From the NCBI RefSeq assembly GCF_014270035.1, contig NZ_JACNEP010000008.1, positions 1 through 64,000 on the forward strand: a stretch of DNA of 64,000 nucleotides, read 5' to 3'. Positions within the stretch are counted from its first letter, which is position 1. Each line of letters starts with the position of its first letter. Under the pieces are notes generated by a model. The model searched no databases and was not told where the DNA came from. It saw only the letters and a list, made by a program, of their open reading frames with translations. Below are positions 38,121 through 46,851 of this stretch, piece by piece. This DNA comes from Neptunicella marina (GTDB taxonomy: Bacteria; Pseudomonadota; Gammaproteobacteria; Enterobacterales; Alteromonadaceae). Position numbers and translations under genes: made by a program.

Positions 38121-40736
38121 GGATTCAGACTGGACTTTATCTGATTTTACCACCAGTTTTTTAGCGGATTGCACATAAGAGCCCTGCCCAAACTGACAAC
38201 CAATGCCAGCCAGTTCGCGGTATTGCTGTGCGGTTTCAATGCCTTCGGCAATCACTTTAAAATCAAGATGCTCACCAATATTAAGAATTGACTGAATCAT
38301 TTTCAGATTTTTTTGCGAGCGTGGGATTGAACGCACATATCTGTGATCGATTTTGACGTAATCCAAAGGATAGGAATACAGATAGCTGAGTGATGCTAAT
38401 CCGCTGCCAAAGTTATCCAGTACTAGCTGAATGCCGGCTTTTTTCAGTTTAGTCAGTGTCGGAAGAATATGTTGTGAACGTCGATTAAGGGTATTTTCAT
38501 CAAATTCAAAGATAAGGGAGTACGGATTGATGCCCGATTTACGGATCTTATCGAGTAAATTATTGATTAAACGCGGCTGCAGGATTTGATCTACAGAAAT
38601 GTTAATCGCTATGCGATAGCGTTTTTCCGGGCCATCTGAATACTGCCACTGACGCAACAAAGTACAGGCTTGTTCAACCAGAAAATTATCCAGCTCCAGG
38701 GTTAAGCCACTTTCTTCGGCTACCTGGCTAAATTGTTCACGCTGAATTTTACCCAGCTTGGGGTGTTCCCAACGAATATAGGCCTCAAAATAAATTGACT
38801 CTTTGGTTTCGAGATTAAGAACCGGCTGGAAAAAGCACTCAAATGCCGACTCTCGTAAAGTACGGCGGAATTCGTTTTCCAGCTCAAGCTCTTCAAGCAA
38901 TTTATCGCGCATGCTTTTGTTAAACAGAGCGTACTGCCCACGTCCCATTGATTTGGATTGGTACATGGCGGCATCAGCATCGCGAATTACTTCATCGGCA
39001 GATTTGTACCAGCTTTCCAGAATGGCAATACCAATACTGGCACCTGAATACATTTCCTTGTCATTTAAAACAAATACTTTACTGAGTGAATCGATAATAC
39101 GGCTGGCGACATCTTCTGCGTCTTGTACTGTTTCGAAGGTATCCAGCAGAATAACAAATTCATCACCACCTAATCGTGCCAGTAAATCGTGGCCGCGAAT
39201 ACAACTACCGATGCGTTTTGCTACTTCAATCAGGAACATATCGCCGGCATAGTGGCCAATGGTGTCGTTAATTTGTTTAAAGCGGTCTAAATCAATAAAC
39301 AGTACGGCAAAGTTCTGTTCTTTGTGGCGTTGTTTATTGGCTACCGCCAGCTCCAGACGGTTGCTGAACATTACTCGATTGGGTAAACCGGTTAAGGCAT
39401 CATGGTGAGCATCGTGGATCAGTTTTAACTCAATCTTTTTACGTTCTTCAATTTGTTTTTTGAGTGTTTCGTTGGTCTGGTTTAATTCAGTCGTGCGTTC
39501 CTTAACTTTTTCCGCTAATTGTTGATTGTATTTTTGAATACTTTCAGCGGCACGCTTACGCTCCATTGCCACTGCAATATGGTGCGAAACGAATTTCAAC
39601 AGTTCCAGATCTTTAAAAGTGTAAGGGGATTCCTCAGAATAGGTCTGAACTGCAATCACCCCGTAGATCTCGCCTTCAACCACCAGTGGTGAACCCAACC
39701 AGGAGTTAGATGACTTAAGCATGTTTTCCGGGATACTTTTGGCCAGTTCACCTGCTTCAGCCAAATCCTGTACTTTTGATTTATCAATTAAAGCCGCCTG
39801 ACCTGTACGTAATACATATTCGGTTAAGCCCCGGCCCATTGGGCGCGGCTTAATTTCAGATTCCACTTCATCACTGAAATAAGGGAATTCTAGGAATTGG
39901 GTATCTTTATTAATGGTGGCAATGTAACAGTTTGGTGCGCTAATCAAGCGAGCTAATACGTCATGCAGACTTGAATAGAAGGTGGTAATTTCTCCGCCCG
40001 CGGTTGCCGATAATTCCGATATTTCAAATAATGCCTGCTGTAGCGCTTCGACTTTTTGACGTTCGTTAATTTCCTCTTCGAGGTCCTCGTTAATCGCCTG
40101 CAATTGCTGGGTGCGCTCAACGATGGTTTGCTCGGTAATTTCGCGGTTTTTTACCCTGTCCAGCGCATTCACAATGTGTTGTGACACAAACAGCAAAACT
40201 TCCAAATCCTGAGTCGTGTAACGTTCGGATTCATCGTAGCTTTGTACCACCATTGCCCCAATAACCTGATCATCCCGTTTGAGTGGTACACCAATCCAGT
40301 CGACAGGATCGGCACCCAGATTCTCTGCATCAATACCTTCAAGTTGCTCATCGGTATTTTCTTTAGTTAAAAACAGGTGGTTACCTGTACGCAGAATGTA
40401 GGCAGTGAGACTCTTTTTTAATTCAGATGCAGGGATAGTCGGCAGGGTAAGTTCATCAAATTCATCAACAAAATAGGCAAAATCGACCGTTTCAGTGGCG
40501 GAATTATGGAAGGCGACAAAAAAGTTTCTTGCTGTCATAAAACCAGCAATAATCTGATGCACAGCAGGGTAAAGACGAGTAAGTTCGTTCACTGAACTGG
40601 CTAATTCAGATATGTCGAACAACGCTTTCTGAATAAGTTCAGCGCGTTTGTATTTGTCGGTTAACTGCTGTAACTGGGGTACTAGTTCCCTCAGCTCAGC
40701 AACCGATAACTCGTTTGCTTGACTGTCTTCCGCCAT
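38118..40736 (-). CDS. GAF-GAF-GGDEF-EAL cyclic-di-GMP protein
   Basis: An 872-residue cytosolic signalling protein with two GAF domains (about 35-195 and 230-390), each followed by a coiled coil, a GGDEF domain (about 440-605) and an EAL domain (about 625-862). The GGDEF signature is intact at 523-527 and an RxxD inhibitory site (RGHD, 514-517) sits five residues before it, so it should make c-di-GMP with product feedback. The EAL domain is altered: EAY at 651-653 and DN instead of DD at 774-775, while K796 and E831 are kept, so phosphodiesterase activity is doubtful. GAF domains may sense a small ligand or redox state. It is monocistronic. Confidence 0.93.
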   Translation of the reverse strand: MAEDSQANELSVAELRELVPQLQQLTDKYKRAELIQKALFDISELASSVNELTRLYPAVHQIIAGFMTARNFFVAFHNSATETVDFAYFVDEFDELTLPTIPASELKKSLTAYILRTGNHLFLTKENTDEQLEGIDAENLGADPVDWIGVPLKRDDQVIGAMVVQSYDESERYTTQDLEVLLFVSQHIVNALDRVKNREITEQTIVERTQQLQAINEDLEEEINERQKVEALQQALFEISELSATAGGEITTFYSSLHDVLARLISAPNCYIATINKDTQFLEFPYFSDEVESEIKPRPMGRGLTEYVLRTGQAALIDKSKVQDLAEAGELAKSIPENMLKSSNSWLGSPLVVEGEIYGVIAVQTYSEESPYTFKDLELLKFVSHHIAVAMERKRAAESIQKYNQQLAEKVKERTTELNQTNETLKKQIEERKKIELKLIHDAHHDALTGLPNRVMFSNRLELAVANKQRHKEQNFAVLFIDLDRFKQINDTIGHYAGDMFLIEVAKRIGSCIRGHDLLARLGGDEFVILLDTFETVQDAEDVASRIIDSLSKVFVLNDKEMYSGASIGIAILESWYKSADEVIRDADAAMYQSKSMGRGQYALFNKSMRDKLLEELELENEFRRTLRESAFECFFQPVLNLETKESIYFEAYIRWEHPKLGKIQREQFSQVAEESGLTLELDNFLVEQACTLLRQWQYSDGPEKRYRIAINISVDQILQPRLINNLLDKIRKSGINPYSLIFEFDENTLNRRSQHILPTLTKLKKAGIQLVLDNFGSGLASLSYLYSYPLDYVKIDHRYVRSIPRSQKNLKMIQSILNIGEHLDFKVIAEGIETAQQYRELAGIGCQFGQGSYVQSAKKLVVKSDKVQSES

Positions 40737-40869
40737 GCGATCCTCAGCGATTCAACTACGCTGTTATTATTAGTTATATTGATGAATTTAGAGAATACAT
40801 CTATGCGGTAAAAAAGACCATCAATTGACGATCTTTTCTACGACGCAGGGTACAAATTTTAATCGGGTG

Positions 40870-41271
40870 CTATAAACCGTCAATCATATACTCAATTGCG
40901 GCTTTAATTTCATCATCAGAACAATCGGCGCAGGTGCCTCTTGGTGGCATAGCATTAAAACCGCCGATCGCATGTTTAATCAGGGTTTCTTCACCTTGCT
41001 CGATACGTGGGCCCCAGTCATCCGCATTACCTTTTTTAGGCGCACCCATTGCACCAGTGCCATGACACGCAAAGCAGGATGCTTTAAATACATCTTCGCC
41101 AGAGCGAGGACCAGAAGCTGCTGCAGATTCTTCAACTGCACCCGCTACCGATATTTGGCCTAAAGGCTTAATACGGTCTTTAATTGATGCCGCTGACATA
41201 TCCGTTGCCTGAGATGAAAAGACAAACAAGGTAGCCAATACAATAAAAAAGGCTTTTAGATTAAGTTTCAC
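40870..41271 (-). CDS. Cytochrome c5-type monohaem protein
   Basis: A 133-residue periplasmic c-type cytochrome. A Sec signal peptide covers about residues 1-22. The haem site CFACH places Cys66, Cys69 and His70; the Met ligand is in AMPPRG, followed by the CADC pair that marks the cytochrome c5 group. An Ala/Ser-rich linker separates signal and domain. It is an electron carrier in the respiratory chain. Transcribed alone from a promoter with a nearby palindrome. Confidence 0.93.
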   Translation of the reverse strand: MKLNLKAFFIVLATLFVFSSQATDMSAASIKDRIKPLGQISVAGAVEESAAASGPRSGEDVFKASCFACHGTGAMGAPKKGNADDWGPRIEQGEETLIKHAIGGFNAMPPRGTCADCSDDEIKAAIEYMIDGL

Positions 41272-41299
41272 AATGGTTCCCCTAAATAACGCACCGGGC

Positions 41300-41365
41300 T
41301 AATCACATACAAAAATCATGTGATTAATCGTGCTACGATTATAACGACTAATTATTGCCCTACAA
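41300..41365 (-). promoter_or_regulatory. Promoter and start-site palindrome of the cytochrome c5 gene
   Basis: On the minus strand a -35-like TTGTAG (41360-41365), a 16-nt spacer and a consensus -10 TATAAT (41338-41343) are seen. Immediately downstream of the predicted start lies a perfect 9-bp inverted repeat TAATCACAT / ATGTGATTA (41300-41308, 41318-41326; 9-nt spacer). It could be an operator for a repressor or a 5' UTR hairpin. Confidence 0.6.
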
Positions 41366-41540
41366 GACTTTAGTGCATGATCTTAAGTGTAAAAGTGACA
41401 AAGGGAAAACAAAATTATACTTAAGTCGGTATTTTAAGTTGAAGCAATCAGATCCACTGCGTATCATATGCGCCGCTTCACGCTAAGGTAGTGAATTACC
41501 TGATAAAACCCTTTATTAGCGTAGCGAACAAAACAAATAT

Positions 41541-41617
<77 letters not shown>

Positions 41618-41659
41618 AAAAGCAAAAAAACCGACCTTTAGTGTCGGTTTTTTGCTTTT
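41618..41659 (+). terminator. Rho-independent terminator of tRNA-Arg
   Basis: AAAAAACCGAC (41625-41635) pairs with GTCGGTTTTTT (41643-41653), and pairing extends into the flanking AAAAGC / GCTTTT. The T-rich right arm makes it an efficient terminator just after the tRNA. Confidence 0.9.
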
Positions 41660-41660
41660 C

Positions 41661-41768
41661 AGTGCCTGTCAGGTGAGAACCTCTGCGGTTCGACAAAATC
41701 GCCGGGAGCGATTTTGAACATCGGAGGCACGACGATGGCCCTTTAGGGCAAAATACAGGATGTATTTT
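41661..41768. repeat. Chain of five palindromes, copy A
   Basis: Consecutive hairpins follow each other with almost no spacing: AACC/GGTT near 41678-41690, a 9-bp stem CAAAATCGC/GCGATTTTG (41694-41716), CATCG/CGATG (41719-41737), GCCCT/AGGGC (41738-41749), and AAAATACA/TGTATTTT (41750-41768). It resembles extragenic palindromic repeats. Related pieces occur at 43375-43396 and 49683-49735. Confidence 0.7.
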
Positions 41769-41770
41769 GT

Positions 41771-41789
41771 AATCCTCTCGGGTGCGCCA
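41771..41789 (+). repeat. Duplicated tRNA-Arg 3' end (att-like repeat 1)
   Basis: These 19 bases (AATCCTCTCGGGTGCGCCA) are identical to the tRNA 3' end at 41599-41617. Duplicated tRNA ends of this kind are the attachment cores left by site-specific integration. They start the foreign segment holding the orphan gene. Confidence 0.8.
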
Positions 41790-41844
41790 TTTCTAAAGGG
41801 CGATAGCCCGATTATCTTCTTCTGAAAATTCCTTTTTTGAAATA

Positions 41845-41862
41845 TGTAGCAAATTTGTAGCA
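41845..41862 (+). repeat. Integrase-arm-like direct repeats
   Basis: TGTAGCA occurs twice (41845-41851 and 41856-41862), 11 bp apart, about 55 bp inside the att-like repeat. Similar short tandem repeats next to tRNA attachment sites serve as arm sites for tyrosine integrases. No integrase gene is present, so this is inference from sequence and place. Confidence 0.45.
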
Positions 41863-41901
41863 TGGTATAAGATTGTCCGTGAACGCTTTAAAGGAAGTTT
41901 G

Positions 41902-43275
41902 ATGGCTAACTACGAGAACTTCATGTTTCCACTCTTACCAAGACATTTCTCTGGAATGAATGCTTGTGTAGGTAATAACGGTACATCAGATCTTACAACT
42001 TATGCCAATGGCTATGAATCAGCGGCTGAATATCTTCTTGGTCTCGCGCTTAAATCTAGAGAAGCGCACGCGGATGAACTGATTCATCCGATAAGCTTTA
42101 ACATAAGGCATTCGATTGAATTAAGATTAAAAGGATGGTTAGACTGTATATGCAAGTTCGCAGAGCTTAGGGGAAGAGATGTCGATAGTATGCGGACAGC
42201 AACCCATAATTTAAGCGAGCTGTGGCAAATATTTGAACAGCTTTCTACATCTTTAGATGATCGATATAGTGAGCTGGTAGAAGTTCTGAAACCTTATATT
42301 TGTGGTTTAGCAGATATGGATAATACTGGTGAGACTTTTCGATACCCAAAAACCTTGAACCGAGAACAACATCTATCTAGCGTCTCGATAATAAACTTAA
42401 ATTTACTAGCTATAAGATTCATAGAGCTAAAAAAAATTACAAAGATAATTAGTAACTTTAATGACTCGTTACTACGAGAGTATGAAGGAAACACTCACAC
42501 TAAAGAGCTATCATGGGCTCAGATTAAGTGGCTCTCAGAGCAAGTATCCGATTGCTACTTATCAAACCCAACTGAAATAAAATCTGCAATCGAAAATGTC
42601 ACGGCTAATCTTGATATTTCTAATCGGGAATACGGCAGAGCAATGGCCATTATCAAAGAAGACTTTCTCCTATCGGCTAACGTCGGGCCCCAAAAAACTT
42701 TGAAATTCCTAACTAAGAAGTCTTTAGATTACTTTTTAAATGAGTATAAAAAATATGAAGGCGCAGAATTTCACTTTTCTGATCAGGAAATTACCACCGA
42801 AGATTACCTTGAATACTTGGGGTCTGATGAAGATCGAGCTAGAAGATACAGCCAAGCTCAATGTATTAAGGCTATAAGTGCCACATTGAAAGTTGAAGAG
42901 ATTATTGAGTTAACTACTCTCTACTATTTTGCAGACAATTTATCTTTTAGTAAGGGATATGAAGAGTCGCTAGAAATAGGTTTGCGGTCTAGAGATTTTT
43001 TATCTAATGAGCCAGAAGAATTAGAAGAATGTTTGTATCATTTACTAAGTAAAACTCCTCTGATTCGCAGAGTTACGTCCAGTCTTATTTATTTAAATCA
43101 GTTTGAATTGGTGGATGTAGTTCTTGCGTCGGAACTAATGGCAAAGAGTGATATATCAGATTTAAATTCTATGGTATCTGCGCAAAAAGAATCTTGGTGG
43201 AGTCCTATTCTTGAAAAAATTGAAATGTTCAAAAGCCAACAATTTAAACTGCCTCAGTCAGATAACAAGAGTTAG
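41902..43275 (+). CDS. Island-borne orphan protein with HEPN-like motif
   Basis: I do not recognise this 457-residue protein as a named family. Near its N-terminus it has FNIRHSIELRLKGWL (about 66-80) followed by THNLSELW (101-108). That RHxxELxLK plus H-N-L pattern resembles HEPN-type helical domains common in defence and toxin proteins. The rest is predicted mostly helical, without signal peptide or membrane segment. AGA/AGG arginine codons are frequent, unlike the flanking genes, and composition is AT-rich, which suggests recent transfer. ATG at 41902 has AAGGAAG 4 nt upstream. It is the only gene in the tRNA-Arg island. A role in phage defence is a guess. Confidence 0.7.
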   Translation: MANYENFMFPLLPRHFSGMNACVGNNGTSDLTTYANGYESAAEYLLGLALKSREAHADELIHPISFNIRHSIELRLKGWLDCICKFAELRGRDVDSMRTATHNLSELWQIFEQLSTSLDDRYSELVEVLKPYICGLADMDNTGETFRYPKTLNREQHLSSVSIINLNLLAIRFIELKKITKIISNFNDSLLREYEGNTHTKELSWAQIKWLSEQVSDCYLSNPTEIKSAIENVTANLDISNREYGRAMAIIKEDFLLSANVGPQKTLKFLTKKSLDYFLNEYKKYEGAEFHFSDQEITTEDYLEYLGSDEDRARRYSQAQCIKAISATLKVEEIIELTTLYYFADNLSFSKGYEESLEIGLRSRDFLSNEPEELEECLYHLLSKTPLIRRVTSSLIYLNQFELVDVVLASELMAKSDISDLNSMVSAQKESWWSPILEKIEMFKSQQFKLPQSDNKS

Positions 43276-43374
43276 TACACTTAATTTACAGAACTTTAAG
43301 TGAAGGGTTAAAAATAATTCCGGTTTTTTCCAACTATCATTTATGTACAGTAATTAAGCCTTCAATCCCCCAAA

Positions 43375-43412
43375 GGCAAAATACATCCTGTATTTTGTAA
43401 TCCTCTCGGGTG
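43375..43412. repeat. Second island boundary: palindrome plus partial tRNA end (copy B)
   Basis: Thirty-eight bases match 41747-41784 except the three-base centre of the palindrome AAAATACA-NNN-TGTATTTT, which is GGA in copy A and TCC (its reverse complement) here. It ends in AATCCTCTCGGGTG, the first 14 bases of the att-like repeat. The surrounding gap 43276-43478 otherwise holds no gene; TGGACACT / AGTGTTCA (about 43413-43448) forms an imperfect inverted repeat. Confidence 0.7.
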
Positions 43413-43478
43413 TGGACACTCTTTCATGATCTGTTTGTAAGTGTTCACTAATTCCAGCTTCTGCTGTGATTTAATATA

Positions 43479-43793
43479 TCAATCGGTTTCAATATGCCCG
43501 CCAGACAGTATTGGGGTTATCCAATAGCGAAGTGATGTTGCATGGCTTAACGGTTTTAACGTATCTAAGATTTGCCCGAAATCCTGCGTATTATGTATTA
43601 CTTCAAACCGGTACAAATTACGATAGCCTTCTACCTGCTCATTTAGATCATATTTACTGTGTTCCCGGCTGAAGCCATCCACCCGATATAAATTAAAGCC
43701 ACTCAGTACCTCTAATGCGATCAGCAAATCCACCACATCGTCCTTGATGCTTTCGGGTACCATAATATTGAGGATCTGATCATCGGTTTGCAT
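43479..43793 (-). CDS. DUF3240 protein of a heavy-metal RND efflux operon
   Basis: A 104-residue cytosolic protein resembling DUF3240, a ferredoxin-like/PII-like small domain nearly always encoded beside CzcA/CusA-type pumps (LNIMVPESIKDDVVDLLIAL, GFNLYRVDGFSREH, YWITPILSGGHIE). The His and Glu/Asp at its C-terminus could bind metal (inference). Its start overlaps the end of the RND pump gene by 14 bp, so it is the last gene of that operon. It ends about 65 bp from the island boundary. Confidence 0.85.
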   Translation of the reverse strand: MQTDDQILNIMVPESIKDDVVDLLIALEVLSGFNLYRVDGFSREHSKYDLNEQVEGYRNLYRFEVIHNTQDFGQILDTLKPLSHATSLRYWITPILSGGHIETD

Positions 43794-46700
43794 GTTTTTT
43801 CTCCAGCTTGTAATAAAACAATGGCAATAGATAGAGCGTGGTAATGGTTGAGGTCAGCAAGCCGCCGATCACCACGATTGCCAGTGGCTTCTGAATTTCG
43901 GCGCCGGGGCCGGTGGCCAGTGCCAGGGGCACCAGCCCGAACATTGCGGTGGTGGCCGTCATCATAATCGGACGCAGCCTGTCTTTTGCACCTTTGACCA
44001 CCAGTTTATTCAGATCTCTGGCTTTGGCCCGAATCTGTTCAAAGTGAGACAACATCACCACACCGTTTAATACCGCCACGCCCAGCAGGGCAATAAAACC
44101 GACTGAGGCGGGCACCGATACATACTGACCACTGACAAACAGAGCCAATATACCGCCCATTAAGGCAAACGGAATATTTACCAGAATTAACATGGCCCGG
44201 GACAATGAGCGGAAGGTACTGAACAGAATAATCACAATCAGCAATAACACACCGGGGATCACCATCATCAGATTATGAGTCGCCCGTGTCTGGTTCTCAA
44301 ACTCACCGCCGTATTCGATGGTATAGCCGGTTGGTAACGACACTCCCTGTTGAATATTCTGGCTGAGCTCATCGACGAAGCCGACAATATCGCGTCCACT
44401 GACATTGGTGGTCACTACAGCAAACCGATTGCCATTTTCTCTGGAAATAATCGATGGTCCGCTGGTGTAAGATAAGCTCGCAACATCCGATAAACTGGCC
44501 ACGCTGCCATCCGGCATGGTTAACAACAGATGTTTAAGGTCGGCATCAGCCTGCGGCTGTATACCCGCGTCGCGATCGGCATTGATCATGATCGGTGTTT
44601 TGACTTTGCCCTGGATCATCTCAGACACCTGTATGCCCTCGACCTGAGCTCGCAGATAATCGGAAAGCTCGGTTACCGTCAATCCAAATTCAGTCGCAAT
44701 TTCCGGATTAAGACGAATATTTAAAAACTCGCCGCCTTCAATCAGGGTCGCTTTGACATCCACAGCGCCCTGAGTTTTGCGGGTGATATCGGCGACTTTT
44801 TCGGTTAATCCGGATAAAGTGGGAATATCGTCACCAAACACTTTAATACTGACGGCTCCGGTACTGCCGGTCAGCATTTCGGCAACACGCATCTGAATGG
44901 GCTGGGTAAAGCCGAAGTTGATGCCCGGAAAGGTCAGCATCACCTCACGAATGGCTTTAATCAGTTGCTCTTTACTGTCAAAGCGCCATTGTTCGCGGGG
45001 CTGTAATTCCATAAAGACGTCAGTTTCATTTAATCCCATGGGATCGAGGCCCAGTTCGTCCGCACCGGTTCTGGCTACCACCTGCTTAATTTCCGGTACC
45101 TGTTTTAACAGCGCCTGACTAATTTGGCGATCCAGCTCCAGCGAGGCTGCCAGAGAAATGGTTGGTGATTTTTCCAGTTGGACGATAATGTCACCTTCAT
45201 CCAGCACTGGCATAAAGGTTTTACCTAATTGAGTGAACACCACAATACTCAGTAAAAGACAGAATAAAGCGCCCACAACAAATCGCCTGGGTATCAACAG
45301 TAAGGTCTCAAGACTACGGGTGTAAATTTGCTGCATCTTAGCGATAAAGCCCGGTGCCGAGCTGTGTTCACTGCTGACCAGAAACGAGGCGACGACAGGC
45401 ACAATGGTTAGTGAAATAAAGACCGCACTGATCATGGCAAACACAATGGTCATCGCCACCGGAGAGAAGAGCTTACCTTCCAGGCCGGTCAGACTCAGCA
45501 GAGGAATAAACACAATCACCACAATCACGGTACCGGAAAATACCGGCTGGGCCACTGCTTTACAGGCCCGGAAAATGAGATGTAATCTTGGCAAGGGCAG
45601 TTTGCGATTTAATTGCGAAACGATGTTTTCCACCACCACCACGGACGAATCGACAATCATACCGATGGCAATTACCACCCCGCCCAGGCTCATCAGGTTG
45701 GCAGATAAACCAAAGTAAGACATCATCAAAAAGGTCATTAACGCGGCAAAAGGAATGGCCAGAGAAACCACAAAAGCCGCTCTGATATCCCCCAGGAACA
45801 AAGCCAGAATAACGATCACCAGCACAATGGCTTCGATCAGTGCTTCTGAAATCGTGCCTACCGCCGTATCGATCAATATTTTGCGGTCATAGAACACGTT
45901 TAATTTGGTGCCAGCTGGCAAAGTCGGTTCAATCTGCGCCAGTTTGTCTTTTACGCCCTGTACCACATCGGCGGTATTGGAGTCTTTAAGCGCAATAATC
46001 AGTGCCTCGGCGGCTTCCTGACCATTTTTAGTCACCGCACCGTAACGGGTCAGATGACCATAACTGACGGTACCCAAATCACTAAGGCGATAGGTTCCCT
46101 TATCGTCAGAGCGCACCACCAGATTGGCCAGGGCATCCAAATCCGCGAAACGGCCCTGAGTACGAATAATCAAAGAATCGTTGCCCAGATCCATACGACC
46201 GACACTACCATTCAGGTTCGCTTTTTGAATGGCACTGACAATATGCTCGTAGCCCAACCCTGCATCATGTAATTTCCGGGGGGCTGGTGTAAATTGCAGG
46301 GTTTTAACATAGCCACCAAGACTATTGACTTCCGCCACCCCGGGCACAGTTCTCAACAATGGGCGGATTTCCCAGTCCAGCAAGTGACGACGCTCAGCCA
46401 AAGACAAGGAAGGATTATCCAAAGTGAACATAAACATCTCACTTAAGGGCGTACTCATTGGCGCCACACCGCCCTGCAACCCGGCCGGCATTTGATCTCT
46501 CAGATTATTCAGCCGTTCGCTGACCTGTTGACGAGCCCAGTAAATATCCGTTCCTTCCTGAAAATCCAGAGTGATGGAGGTAATGGCGTACTTGGTTTTG
46601 GAGCGCAAAATTGATTGTTTGGGGATCCCCAACAGTTCTGTTTCCAGCGGCCGGGTTACCTGAGCCTCAATTTCTTCGGCGGTCATGCCCGGCGCTTTCA

Positions 46701-46851
46701 GAATAATCTTTACCTGAGTCGGTGAGATATCCGGGAAGGCATCAATCGGCAGATTAAACCAGGCCCGTGCACCGAGCGCGACCGCAATTAGTACCGCAAC
46801 GGTGATAAACAGCCGTTGCGACAGGGAAAATCGAATTACATGATGCAACAC
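43780..46851 (-). CDS. CzcA/CusA family heavy-metal RND efflux pump
   Basis: A 1023-residue inner-membrane pump of the heavy-metal efflux RND family with 12 predicted helices and two large periplasmic loops (PDISPTQVKIILKAPGMTAEEIEAQVTRPLE). Helix 4 reads IAIGMIVDSSVVVVEN rather than the DFG...D motif of Co/Zn/Cd pumps, so metal specificity is not certain and may be Cu/Ag-like or different. GTG start directly abuts the adaptor stop codon. With the adaptor and TolC-like genes it forms a tripartite exporter across both membranes. Confidence 0.95.
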   Translation of the reverse strand: MLHHVIRFSLSQRLFITVAVLIAVALGARAWFNLPIDAFPDISPTQVKIILKAPGMTAEEIEAQVTRPLETELLGIPKQSILRSKTKYAITSITLDFQEGTDIYWARQQVSERLNNLRDQMPAGLQGGVAPMSTPLSEMFMFTLDNPSLSLAERRHLLDWEIRPLLRTVPGVAEVNSLGGYVKTLQFTPAPRKLHDAGLGYEHIVSAIQKANLNGSVGRMDLGNDSLIIRTQGRFADLDALANLVVRSDDKGTYRLSDLGTVSYGHLTRYGAVTKNGQEAAEALIIALKDSNTADVVQGVKDKLAQIEPTLPAGTKLNVFYDRKILIDTAVGTISEALIEAIVLVIVILALFLGDIRAAFVVSLAIPFAALMTFLMMSYFGLSANLMSLGGVVIAIGMIVDSSVVVVENIVSQLNRKLPLPRLHLIFRACKAVAQPVFSGTVIVVIVFIPLLSLTGLEGKLFSPVAMTIVFAMISAVFISLTIVPVVASFLVSSEHSSAPGFIAKMQQIYTRSLETLLLIPRRFVVGALFCLLLSIVVFTQLGKTFMPVLDEGDIIVQLEKSPTISLAASLELDRQISQALLKQVPEIKQVVARTGADELGLDPMGLNETDVFMELQPREQWRFDSKEQLIKAIREVMLTFPGINFGFTQPIQMRVAEMLTGSTGAVSIKVFGDDIPTLSGLTEKVADITRKTQGAVDVKATLIEGGEFLNIRLNPEIATEFGLTVTELSDYLRAQVEGIQVSEMIQGKVKTPIMINADRDAGIQPQADADLKHLLLTMPDGSVASLSDVASLSYTSGPSIISRENGNRFAVVTTNVSGRDIVGFVDELSQNIQQGVSLPTGYTIEYGGEFENQTRATHNLMMVIPGVLLLIVIILFSTFRSLSRAMLILVNIPFALMGGILALFVSGQYVSVPASVGFIALLGVAVLNGVVMLSHFEQIRAKARDLNKLVVKGAKDRLRPIMMTATTAMFGLVPLALATGPGAEIQKPLAIVVIGGLLTSTITTLYLLPLFYYKLEKKHANR

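Noticed and set aside
41669-41863. Minus-strand frame of 64 codons next to tRNA-Arg
   Set aside because: It runs through the palindrome chain and the duplicated tRNA end, so it is a by-product of repeats.
43413-43480. Possible IS3-type end (TGGACACT / AGTGTTCA) and a short coding-like stretch on the minus strand after the DUF3240 gene
   Set aside because: The inverted repeat is imperfect, only about 20 codons read cleanly, and no transposase motif is seen; a remnant cannot be shown.
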